Of a stretch of DNA of 64,000 nucleotides, positions 36,000 through 50,005 are shown one piece after another; within the stretch, counting starts at the first letter, position 1; each line of letters begins with the position of its first letter. The notes beneath the pieces were generated by a model that saw only the letters and a list, made by a program, of their open reading frames with translations, did no database searches and had not been told where the DNA came from. The translations under genes were made by a program, and so were the position numbers. Source of the stretch: Latrodectus hesperus (lineage: Eukaryota > Arthropoda > Arachnida > Araneae > Theridiidae); the NCBI GenBank assembly GCA_037975125.1, contig CM075857.1, positions 20,166,997 through 20,230,996 of the forward strand, in the 5' to 3' direction.

Positions 36000-38040
36000 T
36001 TAATATTAAAGCAAAATGGGGCATTTTCTTCTTTCACTTAACTTGGGAGAGACTCAGGGTAACTTATATCAGGTACTTTTTCTAATAGCCTAACTCTATA
36101 GCCTTATCTAACTCACATCGATTTTTCGCCACAGATTTCTTAAAAAGGAGCTAGATTTATTTATAGTAACATTTTAAATTTAACTAAGTGGATTCTTCTC
36201 AATTAAAATGACTTGCGTTATGCTACTGAATCTCTGAAGCATCAAATGAATTGTTTACAGAAAGGCGATACAAAGTATTTTAAACTATATGTAATGCCCA
36301 ACACATCGCATTGTGTGTTTTCACGAGATCTGATAAAAGTTATTGCATCCTTTGCTTAGTACATGTACTTATATGTTCTATAATATGCTAATTCAATAAA
36401 GATTTTTAATAAAACTGCTGTACATTTATTTTTTCTTACAGGTAATCTCACTAAAATTTACTGTGCATTAGTATAATTTTTAGGAGAAACAGCGGTATTG
36501 GCATAATAGCCCCCACTGAGAATATTAGCACAAAAAACTTATATTCGCCTAGAAAAGCCTGATCACAATAAATGAGTACTGATTTAAATTGCATTGATTG
36601 ATGAACAGTACAGTGGCAAATATCTTAACTCATGCATTATGGCATATTATTTAAGATGAAGACATTGAAAAAATGAGCATGGAAAATTGTGAATATGTAT
36701 TTATGTTCACGAACATGATTTTATTTATTCTTTAAAAGAAATACACATGCATGATACTTATTCTAAGTTATAAAGAATATCGCAATAAAACAACAATGTG
36801 TTAAATTAGAGAGAAAGAGAACAGATTTGGTAACAAAAATAACTATAACATATTATATATCATAAAACTTTTTTACTTTCTCTTTTCATTTAAAAATATT
36901 TAAGATTAAGAGAGGATCCTTGCAGAAATCCTGATTAAATTAGATGGTAAATATTTAGCATCTAATTTAGATTATATTAGATCTGATGCTAAATAATTGA
37001 ATTCGGCCAGATAGTCAAATTTATGTTTCTAACGGTGCAGTCTCTATTTCTCGGAACATAATTCCAGAACTTTTCAATCTTTATTAATATTTTCAATAAT
37101 ATTATTAGTGATTATATTTTTATTGATTTTTACTCGTGCATTTTACCCATTTTGCAAGTCGCAAAATATATTATTTTTTTAAATGCAGAAACGACCCGCT
37201 GATAGAGATGTAACTTTTAAAAGTGGTTAATAGCAAGTAGCATTTCTTTTGAAAATAACGATAATTCTGATCATTACAATAGACCAGGAATGGGCATTAG
37301 ATAGACCGCGACCAAGAGATTTTGAGGAGATCACCCAGGTTAATTTTTATTATCCGGAAACCTAAAAATATATTTGTTTTATCATTGATCACCATTGAAA
37401 ATGATCGCCAGACAAATTAAATATTAAACATAACTCGTAACCCAAAATTCTTCTCATCTCTGCAGTCACAGTGGTCTGACAGGGGAAATCAGTGTTCTAA
37501 GGAATGAATCCGTGACGGGAACTCAGTGTTCGACATACGATATATATTTAAGAAAATCTCAATGCCCACACGCACATTTAAAGTTCTGCAGAATTCAGTA
37601 CTTTCGTTGGTGGCCCATAGAAAAAGAGGGAGTCAGCTCAGATTTCGTCTTAATCACTTGGCCATGATTTGAAATTACGAGGCAGGTTACCTGTTTCTAT
37701 TGACTTCGGTCAGCCCATATGGAAATAATATAACCTAATTTATTAATTTTCCTAAAATATAAATTGTAAATTGATTACAGCGTCACTTCTTCTCATATTC
37801 ATAGAATTGCGAATAGTTTATTTGTTAAAAATCAAAACCACAAACTTAGGAAATCATGGCATAAAGTTATGTTAATATATTTTCCAGAGTTTTGTCCCAG
37901 AAAGGCTGAGGCAATTGCTATTTAGTATTGATTATTTCGTATTCACAATTTTTTTTAAGGAAACATTATTATAAAGCTGTCAAGATTATTTTATTTTAGT
38001 AATCTTTCAAATTTTTAAACCTTGTATAGTTCAATTTAAT
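36000..38040. other. Intergenic, no recognised gene
   Basis: AT-rich with a moderately GC-richer stretch at about 37140-37720 lacking long ORFs; possibly old repeat material. Nothing identifiable. Confidence 0.4.
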
Positions 38041-38049
38041 ACAAAATAT

Positions 38050-38053
38050 TATA

Positions 38054-38140
<87 letters not shown>

Positions 38141-38153
38141 GTGTGTGTGTGTG
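38050..38153. repeat. (TA)n then (GT)n compound microsatellite
   Basis: About 90 bp of uninterrupted (TA)n up to 38138, followed by a short (GT)n run. Confidence 0.97.
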
Positions 38154-38404
38154 CATACATACATATATTTATCTCAGGAAATTTTCGGAAAAAATAAAAT
38201 TATTATTTAAAAAGTTACTGAAAAACACTTTCTTAAAAAAAATTCTTTTTATGAATTTAAAAAACTTTATTGCCTTTTTTATACATTATATAATTTACAC
38301 TTACACAATTACTTTAATTTAAATAAATTACCCTTCAAGAGCATTCATTTAACTTTTTTGCATGATCTTTGCAATGTTCTTTTAATTAGACCAATATTAT
38401 AATT

Positions 38405-38409
<5 letters not shown>

Positions 38410-38443
<34 letters not shown>

Positions 38444-38446
38444 TAT
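38410..38446. repeat. (TA)n microsatellite
   Basis: About 37 bp of (TA)n with one interruption (tacat). Confidence 0.95.
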
Positions 38447-38449
38447 GCT

Positions 38450-40470
38450 ATTTTAGATAAAAGCTACTGAAGGTAAAGAGAAATTTCCACAAATTATACT
38501 TATTTAAGTTTAAATTATTTTCGCTTACAAATGCCGGGAAAATTTACGTCTTAGTTTCAGGAGTTTTTTTTTTCAGAGCAGATATATCTAAGGTATTAAA
38601 TTTAATCAGATTCAAAAGTCGTTAATGCGATAATGAATTAAGAACAAATTCAATTAACATTCACGGTATTTGATTACTCTAAATTAAATTAAAAATTCGA
38701 TTTAATGAACATTACTTTTCTAAGAATTGCAACTAATTTTGTAAGATGCAAAATTCTATGTAATTTTAAATTACTTCTTAGTAACTTCACAAATGTTCTT
38801 AATGATTTGAGTAATTTCCTAGCAGACAGAATTTAAAATACATGAATTAAGGAAAAATGGATAGTGCTTTAGAAGTTCAGATTTCCAAAAGATTTGTGGA
38901 ATTCGAATGTTTCTCATGCCTAATTTTCTTGTCTTTGTGCTTTAATTATATATATTTAAAGTTGTTTAATTATTTTTAATGACTTTTTCGACATTAAATT
39001 CGTTTCTGAATAAATCGCTAATCAGTATTTTGTTTTCCGGGAATTCAATTGATTTATTTATGCATGTTGCAAAATTTCTTTGATTTTAAACATAACTTAA
39101 CTGTTACCATAGTTTTCTTTCATTTTTTAGGAAAACAAGCTATGTCTAAGTAAGTCACGCCATAGTGTTTTTAACTGCATTATATTAAATATGAATATGC
39201 TTAATATTAATATCTTTATTTGTTTTCTACATATTTTCATTTCTCTGTTTACTACAGCAAATTAGATGCATGTTTCTTATGCTGTTGGTTCAATAGTCAT
39301 TATAAATATTGAATTTTAGATTATGTTGCAATATTGTAAATTGTACCTAAGCATTTTAAATTATTACTTTTTACTAAACTACTTTTTATTTCAACTTTGA
39401 GTGATGAAACATTGTATACTTTAACAATTCTTATCATTGATTAAATTTGGGTGTTACTATTTTTATTATTATTTCATAAAAAGTTTGTTTAGTATAATTC
39501 ATAAAATTTTAAAAACACAAAGTTGTTCACTGATGACAAGATGAGAGAATTGAAATATTATACTGGAAAACTGGTAATATGATTTCTATATGGCCAGAAA
39601 CGTCATATAGGATGCCACTTCACATAGGATTATATTCTTATAGGACTATTTAATTATTATATACTGATTTACTTTATAAGAAAATGAGAAGTACTAATGA
39701 GAAGAGAAATATTTTAGTGTGGGATATTTTGGATGATTTAACAGCAATTGTTTAGTTTCATACTAAGATGAAATACCTAAATTGTATAAAACACATTTTA
39801 TGTCTTTTTGGCTTGTTTTCATACCACACTAGAGATGTACAATGTAGTATTACAGTCATCGTAAGTGGTATTATTGTCAAATGACGTGGTCGACACGTGA
39901 GTTGGTACTCTCCTCATCAAGGCATGACACACCAGTGGAGGAACACTGAGCTTCACAAGACTTTTAATGTCACTGACATGGTCAATTTTTCGAGCTCACT
40001 ACCTGTTTGTATATTTTTAAGACATTACACTGTTTTCAATCAATAAAAACAACTTATTTTCAAGTTTGACAAATATCTCAGCAAATTTATTCTATTTAGC
40101 AATGAAATTTTCAATAAAGTAGTAAAGAAATGTCTTACAGATATTTTTCACAATAATTTCAGAAATATATTTTATAAATATTTTATTGGTGAACAGCAAT
40201 TTCTACTTAGATATAATTTATTTTCCAAATATGAAAGTCAAGATAATTTATATTTTTCATTTTTAATCGATATCTTATTTGTTGAAGATTAATTGAGAGT
40301 TATTTGACAACGATGAATATATGTTTAGTATTTTATGAATGCGATATTAACAGAATGATTTATGAAAATGGTAAGACTAAATTCTTTAGTTCAACATGAA
40401 GCATTTAGCTTTTAAAACGTATTTATATTATTCAAGATGTGTTTCGATCGTGTTATTTAACATTTGATAA
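38450..40470. other. Intergenic, no recognised gene
   Basis: AT-rich sequence with one GC-richer patch at about 39880-40010 (contains gtcgacacgtgagttgg). No protein or RNA gene recognised. Confidence 0.4.
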
Positions 40471-40483
40471 CGAAACTATTATA

Positions 40484-40735
40484 GGCACAGGTGCCGTATA
40501 ATCCATGATGCCAAATTCTGAGATTGGCGAATTTGGCGGATTTTCTTATGTATCTGGCAACCTCGTTTTTATTAAGTCATACATATGGAGACCTATAAGA
40601 ATTATGCAGAAAAGTTTATTTTGGTAACCCTAGTATTTACGTCATCGCACACGTCATGATACGTCATCTTGGCAACATTTCTTCATCGCCAAAAAATTCA
40701 AAATTTGGAATCATGGATTATACGGCACCTGTGCC
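40484..40735. mobile_element. 252-bp MITE with ~34-bp TIRs
   Basis: Ends are inverted: the left begins ggcacaggtgccgtataatc and the right reverse complement is identical over that stretch, with similarity continuing through catgat-ccaaatt. The outermost 12 bases are self-complementary apart from the two central positions. Flanks ctattata (40476-40483) and ctattaat (40736-40743) match at 6 of 8 positions, a possible 8-bp target duplication as in hAT elements; the superfamily is uncertain. No ORF. Confidence 0.8.
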
Positions 40736-41760
40736 CTATTAATAGTTGTACCTAAAAGCTAAACGAGAAATTTATTCTAATTCTTTTGTTTTTCATTTCA
40801 TAGAAAAACCTTGTTTAAATGAAAAGTCTGATTTTTTAAACTTAAATTATTTCCACTTATTAAAATTAATGATTTTAATTTTTAGCTTCATCAACAAAAA
40901 TAAAATGCAAGAAAATGTAGAGGAAATTTTTGATTGACAATCATGATTCATATTACAGTCTATTTGCAATCGATAGTGACGAACATAAGACGCAGAATAA
41001 CCGAGAAATTTTTATTGTTTTACGCTAAGATGATATTGTATTATCATTCATGATTCATTTTTTTATCAATGAATCTCCAGAGTTCTATCGCGCTTTCTGA
41101 TAAAACAGTAGCAACAAATTAGTCATTGATGATTAAACTATTAGTGTGAAAACACAATGAGTAGTCATTATTCATTATTAAATTACAGTTAATATTCTAA
41201 ATATAAATTAAATATCTTAGAAGAATTATTTATGCTATAAGAAATGTTTTCTGTGTAATCTATAATTTCATTCTGTCAAACAATCATTAGTTAAAACTAA
41301 ACGGGAAATGAAGATAACTTGGAAACTTATTTGAAATAAAAGATTATATATATAACACGAGCTGATCAATCAATAGTAATCATTTTATCAGCATAATTCT
41401 AAGAAAAATGATTTTCAGTGGAAGTTTACTGATTGATATATAACCAACACGCGCGCGTAATCACTCTAGAAAATAAACAAACATCAGCGATTAAAATCTT
41501 AAAATAAGTATCTGAAATATGAGCAATGAATATATTTTTGTCTTCTGTTAGATTGTATTATCGGTTAAAGACATTGAATTAATCATCATTTGATGATAAA
41601 CTATTTATGGAAATGCTCAACAGAAATATAATACTCAACAAAATTTTTTCCCTTCATTTGTGAATTGTTCCATTATTCTTAGGTTCGATAATCTGATTAA
41701 TAAAAGAATCATACTTATTTTACACCAATTCTGATTTATTTAAAGGCTATTGTATTGGTA

Positions 41761-43157
<1,397 letters not shown>

Positions 43158-43159
43158 CA

Positions 43160-45150
43160 TGTTTGTTCTTCGAGTGACTAAAAGCAAACTATATTTTTCG
43201 AAATTTTAATTACAGTGCTTATAAATATTTTAAACCCTAACGCTGTAAAGTTGTTTATGCTGCGATGCACACCATTTTAGAACTCTTCTTTCCATGTTTT
43301 AACAGTGACTGGGTGTAGGAAAAAGTTGGCAGGAGACAGAAAAATACGTAAAACAGCATCAATTCCCACCTTTTCCACACATATCCACAGGTAATATTTA
43401 TTTTAAAAAGTAACGATGCTTCATACTCTTATTCGATTTCTTATTTTTCATGCAGTAGCCACCGAAGTGAACGTGTTTTCTGCTTTCTCAACACGTTTCC
43501 GATGAAAAATGTATTGGAACAGAGATTTTATCACAGGCGTAAGAGATATTTATCAATTATGCTTAAACGCTTGCACTGATTGAAAAATTGAGTTTACGAA
43601 TATTTCTGTTATTTGTATATAAAAAAACTATGTATCCTTTATAAAAATTGTCACAAATTATAATTTTCATAAATAAGAGAGTTTTTAAGACTCTTTTACT
43701 CATTCGTCCAGACGCAAAATGGTTGAGAAATCATTAGAAGTGATATGATTGGTAAAATAATAATGTTTAATACCTTTCCCTAGAACTTTGAAAATCTACT
43801 GAATGCAAAAGAGAAATGGTAGCCATTAAACTTACAGAAAATGTAATGTTTATAGGGAATTGTGTCTCATTTCCAGCATATGGAATAAGTTTTTAAGCTA
43901 TGGTATTGAACTTCTCCAATTATATATTCCAATGAATTTTTTAGTTATATTCTAAAATGTATGCTCCCGCTTTTTAAAATGAAGGATTTGCGATAGAGAA
44001 GCAAAAAGTGTATGAAAAGAATGAAAACATCATGGACATATAAATTATAAATAAAAGTATGACATACGCTATCAATTAATGGCGTTGACATCGATACAAG
44101 TGATTTACTAAAATTATTGTTAGGTGAAACAGATGTAAATATGAAATGACAAGTGAAAATTTCATTGTTGGCATAGTTACTTTCTTAATGAACACAAATT
44201 ACTGATACCCACAGCAGACTACGTTTAACTACGGAAACTACGTTTAATATTAGGGCTATTATTTCTAAATGGTGCTTTCAACACATAAAAATTTAGTTTA
44301 ATCAAATTACCAAGAGAAAACCTCTATCAAGAGTATTATCGGTATAAAATCTCTGCATTTATAAGTCAACTATTGCTTTAATTTGGAAATCGAGAAATGT
44401 TTTCATATATTCACTGAGTAACGTCTATTGGGAGTATTTTTTTCAACGGATTATGGAACATATTCAGAAATCACCAAAAAGGAGATCTGGGAAACATCGA
44501 TCGAGAATATTTATTCTCATCTCGAGAAATATAGATACACTTAGCGAAAAAAATGCATTTTCATACAGCTGTAAAATGATGGCTTGAAAACTCTGCGCTT
44601 TTGTTTACTAGGTTACGTTTAGTCTTAAGCCGTTGATAAATAAATAAGTAGATTGGTTATCCGATTTTTATGCTCGCTTCTTTTTGCGTGTGTTTTTATA
44701 GGAAAGGGAGATATGAAACAGAATAAATGATTGTTTGGAACACTATTGTTAAAACATAGAATATTGCAGTAGAGTTTTGGTTTTATTAGATGTATAATTC
44801 GAATTAGATGGTCGCTTCTTTTCTTTTCTCAATGATGTATGCAAGCCACAAAGAAACTATTTCCTAAAAACAATACACAATAGATGTTATAGGAAGCTTT
44901 TTTTTATTCTTATTGTAAAGATTGATATGCCGGATGATTAATACTGAAAAATTAAATTCTTTTAAATGATTATAATTAATGATGCACTTTTTAATTACTT
45001 TAACATCTCATAATAGAAAGATTTCTCTTACAAAATTAAGCACACACACATTTCATATATAAATATATAATTTATGATATTTTATAACAAGTATAGATTC
45101 GTTTATAAGAAATATTCCGGAAGATAACAAATATTTACAAAGCAAAATAT
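43160..45150. other. Intergenic, nothing recognised
   Basis: Unremarkable AT-rich sequence with no coding frame I can support. Confidence 0.4.
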
Positions 45151-45159
45151 TTTACCAGG

Positions 45160-45780
45160 AATCATTTTTTATTCATTAATTTAATAAAATAACTGTAAAA
45201 TTCATATAAATTAAAATAACAATAAATTGGAGAATTAAGTAATATTTATTATTTAATTGATCTATAAATGAGTAATAATTAATTCTATAATTATTATTTA
45301 ATTATAAATATATTATCTGAAAAAAATAATTATATTATTAACCTAATAATAATTATCAATAATTGAAGAATTAAATAATAATTAATATTTAATTCTTCAG
45401 TTATAGATAATTATTATTTTTTATATAATGGAATGTATAATAATTATAATCTAATTTTTCAATTAAAGATAATATTTAATAACAATAATTAATATTATTA
45501 CTAAATTCAATAATACTTACAATAATACTTACTAATAATTGAATTAAAAAACTAATATAAACTAAATTTTAAAAAAATCAAAATTTTGATCAGATAATTC
45601 CTCAAATTTGTCAAAATACAATTAAAAAAAATTTGAAATAATATAACAATAAATTGGACAGTTAATTAAATAATAATTATTAATTTAATTTTTCAATTAT
45701 TAATAATAATTAATGTTAGTAATTTTTAAAATTAATTTTAATTATTAATAGTTAAATCTGATATAAATTCCAATTTAAAA
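45160..45780. repeat. Low-complexity AT stretch with taataatta motifs
   Basis: Repeated variants of aataattaat and palindromic pieces, e.g. tgaagaattaaat / atttaattcttca about 45363-45402. Composition is almost purely A and T. Confidence 0.6.
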
Positions 45781-45954
45781 CAATTAGAATTTTTGTATGG
45801 TGAAGATAAGATAAAGATGACAGTAAAAATGCTGACATATTTTTAAAAACTTTTAAATTTTTAATGAAGCACATATTCCATAAATTTAATAAATAAAATT
45901 ATGAATGGTTCATTATTCAACGTGGTACAGGAAATAAAAGCCCATTATTTTTTC

Positions 45955-46330
45955 TGCAGTCATTTAACGGAACTTTCAAATCACTTACTTCGTACTTTCC
46001 CCAGAGAGCCATGACGGGCTTTTCAACACTCCGCTCCGCACAGAAAGAGAATAACAAGTGCCTTCGATAAAAATTCGAAGACCATATTTATTTTTCTTTT
46101 TAGATTGGAAAGCGACGTCCGAAAATTCACCAATCAAATTGAGTGAAACGAAAAACTGCGGGGAAACGCGGTTGGGTATCAGATAGCATATTTGTGGCTA
46201 GAAGGGATAAAAATAGTTTCTAACTGCAAGCTGCTCGTTAAATCCAACCAAGCGAAAATACGAGGAAAAACAAGCAAAATTTGAGAAAAGCACAAAAACT
46301 GCGTTATTAAGATCAGAATACATGGAAGAA
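45955..46330. other. GC-richer patch, function unknown
   Basis: Mixed-composition sequence with several CpGs (e.g. ctccgctccgca near 46031, gaaacgcggttggg near 46163). There is no long ORF on either strand. It could be a promoter or UTR of an unseen gene or an old repeat; I see nothing decisive. Confidence 0.25.
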
Positions 46331-46699
46331 ATTATTGTTCAGCTGTATTTTGTTTATTTAATGTCTGCCAGAAAGAAAATGAGCACAAAATAGCTTTATT
46401 AGTGAGCGATTGAAGTTTCAAATGATATATTTTATAATTATATACTTATGAACGATAATAATTTTAAATAAAGTAAAAAAATTAAAAGACCAAATAAAAA
46501 AGTATAACAAAATTGTTTCCATCAGGATTCTGATTAATTCGGAGAAAATAAAATGATTCTGTTTAAAAAATAATTGCTATCAATAATTTACTGTAAATTA
46601 ATATTTTTCTAATTTAAAAATAATAACGACATATCATTTTCTATTTGAGATGATTTATAATTAGTTATTTTATTATTTATTTGTAGATTGCTTGTGTCC

Positions 46700-49600
46700 G
46701 TAAAGGAGCAAAGATGTATCATGCGGTGAAAAGTGTAATGATTATTAAAGTTGCCAATGTGATAGAACTGAGTTTCTTGAAATTGTACATCAAAATAAGG
46801 TTAAAATATAACTTATATTTGTCTTTAACATACTTTTCTAGGAAAATATGTTAAGGTGGAAAAGGAAAACAACCATTTATTGTTGTTAATTATGATTAAA
46901 TACCAAGTTTCTGATAAAAGAAATGCACAACATCGGTGGTTTTTAATATTTTATGTAGTTTGAGTATTCAAATGAATAAAAATCTTTGTCCACCGAAAAT
47001 CTGTCAGGGACTGAATTAAAAAGGGCTACATGGAATGGAGTGAAACTTACATCAGGGTATTGATCTCTTGCAAATTTAAAATAAAAATTGCTTATTTCGA
47101 AATATTCATTTCGAACTTGTCACTTCAAAAACGGAAACGAATGATTCTTTTCTTCTATTTCAATTATCATTTACCAGTAACTTGTAAGAGAATAGAGAGA
47201 AAATGGGAAAGGTTCCTTTTCTTTCTATTTTTTCACAAAATACATTTTAAAGTAATGATAATTACTATTTTTTTTTGGTTTTTGAAAAAGGTTTTTTACC
47301 CATTCCTACGGATGTGTTTACACCTTTCGCAATAGGCCGCCGATAGGAAATGCACTGTAATGCGTCTGAAAAAATTCCGACTTCAATATCTTTTAACTTC
47401 GCAACATAAGGGAATTTTCTAGAGTTCAATACACCATTCGATTTGATTTTAGCTGCTCTAGATGTGAGATTTTCATTTCATGGGACAAAATAGCGTTTTG
47501 AGCTAAGTCAAGTAATAATCATTATTTTTTTCAAGTCACAACTTTTTTTTAAAGTATATTCAAGTTTTCCATTGAAAGCTATGAGTCACTAATATTGGCG
47601 GAATTCGTTCATTAGAAGAATATATAATTAAAATCACTCTTAACGAATAGAAGTAGTTAATATCTATTTTTATTCTTTTGTATTGAAAAAATATTAGTTT
47701 ATAGTTAAAGCTAATATTTTTAACTATGTGTGCAATATATTGCATCTCTCCCCCACGTTTCTTGGTTTGGTTTGCTGTTGTGTCCATTTGAAATCAACTC
47801 AAATCATTCCATGTGCCAAAATCATTTGACTTCTCATGGAAAAATGAGTGCCATCCGCAATTTTTTATAGAATATTATAAAAAATACAGCTCCCTTTTTA
47901 AACTTCTCTTAAAAACCCATCAAAATGTATTATCAGAACATAATCACATTATTATTATTTTTTATCAAGCGATATTTCCCCATATATTTAAATAGGATGC
48001 ATAGAAATAGTTCTAGAAGTTTCAGTAATTTGCTCTTTAAATAACAAAATTTGAATATATATATGAATTTTTGGAATAAAACCATATGCTAACTTTCAGA
48101 AAAGTTACAATATTTTACAACTAGATGGATTTGTGCCAGTCGATGTAAGGTAATGTCATCTAGATCTGATTTTACGTTTAGAGCTTGAAAATGACATAAC
48201 TGATATTAAGGTTGATATAGTAAGGTTATGGAATCGATATCAGTTCTAACAAAAAATTGAAAATTATGGGAAATACAATCGTGATGAGTCTCTAATTGTC
48301 TCAACTCTCAAATCTATGACACGATTGGAAAAAAAGTAAATGATGACCACAGATTTGTTAACAAATGTTACCAAAACATTTAATTTCAGTGCGTTAGATC
48401 ATTATTTGATCAAATTGAAAACATTGTCGTGGCACTTTGGTGGGACCGTGCTCTTCGTAGTGGAAGATCACAAAATTTTTGAGGTACAGGGACGACAGTT
48501 GCAATTCTGCTCTTTGTATTCAAATCTGTTGGGGTGTCTGCTTGGGAGTTGTCAGGATTTCATTATTTGTGATATGTGAATACAGGTCAATATGTACGAA
48601 AAGTACTCCAGTAAGGCAGTGCACATTGGATGACCAAACACCTTTCACCGGTTAAACAGTTCATGACGCGATGTTAATATTCAAATTAATATAAATGAAT
48701 GTATTCATATAAAATCAATTCTAAATATGAATTTATGAGGAAATTATTGTAACGGAAAAATATAACAAACTAAAATTATTCTATTTTTACAATGAAATTT
48801 TTTTTGAAAAATTGATGATTTAAAATTGTTTTATTAATATTATACAATTCTAGTTTTTTTTTATTAAATAATGGAAGCATATATTTTTCCTAAACATAAG
48901 TATTTTTCTAATCAATAACACACATATATTCTTCAAAACAGAAAAAAAAGATTAATACATTAATGTATTGTGTGTGGTTTCATAAAACATTTAATTAAAA
49001 AGAGGCAAATAAAAAAATCAGAGCGCTAAAAATAATGAATTTTAAACAGTTTTTACACGTTTATTTACACAATCTTTCATTTACAAAAAAATTAAGTTAA
49101 ATCGCATTAATTAAGATGTTATTAATCATCCCGTTGTTTTCAGTTGTCAAACAAATGCAAAATATTAGGAAAAATGTAGTGAATGTGAACACGTTTCCGG
49201 AATTTTCAATTGCTTTCCGTTAAAAAATAATAATAATAGTATTTAATTATTACTAATTTAGTATTTATTCTAATTTTCTAAGAATAGGGAACTTTGTGAA
49301 TTAATAAACAGACATTCACATTATATTAAATATACTAAAATCTAAATAGAAATGCATATTCTCTCTCTCTTTCTACATTTTGACGTACGTTCGAGAAATA
49401 AAATTTTAAAAACTAAAGAAGTACACAAAACGTTAAAAATTAACAATGTTTTCTAATTTTGGCTTTTGAAATATTTTATAAAAATAAGATAAGTATAAAG
49501 GATTTTAATTGGCAATCACATAAACAATAATAAATAAATAACCGGAAGGTTATAATGAATTTACTTCAAACCAATAAACATTCCAATTAGTATTATATCT

Positions 49601-49940
49601 CTGTGAAAAGGAATAAACTAAGAACAAAAGTGTAAAAGTAATAAAGAACATAATTATTATTTGCATTTGTGCTAGTCAAATAAATTCATTAAATGAATTT
49701 ATTCGACTTTATTCAAATGTTTACTTTTAGAAAAAAATGTTTTTTATTTATTGCATAAAATAATATTGATCTATTTGAATTTTATTTATTCATATTACTA
49801 AGGTAAAATTCAACTATTATTCTTCTAAATTATGCATTAAAAGCCGAATGAACATTAGTAAGAATCGTACATGAGAAACGTGAAAAAGTACATGAAAAAA
49901 TAATTATGAAAAATAGGAAAATAAAAATAATAAATAACTT
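46700..49940. other. Intergenic, weak coding-like patches only
   Basis: Open frames at 47030-47335 and 48340-48579 (+) have no recognisable motifs; the second lies in a slightly GC-richer patch (48330-48660). I do not call either a gene. Confidence 0.35.
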
Positions 49941-50005
49941 AAATATATTTGAGAGACAGTATATCTTTTCACTCTGTGAATGGATATATTGTCTCAAATA
50001 TATTT
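49941..50005. repeat. Imperfect ~23-bp inverted repeat
   Basis: Arms 49941-49965 and 49983-50005 pair over aaatatatttgaga and tatatc with a 2-nt bulge and one mismatch, around a 17-nt loop. Confidence 0.75.

Noticed and set aside
47030..47335. 101-codon ORF on the plus strand
   Set aside because: Composition is dominated by F, K, I and L from AT-rich DNA; no motif or splice context.
48340..48579. 79-codon ORF in a GC-richer patch
   Set aside because: Looks somewhat protein-like but no family, start context or companion exon could be supported.
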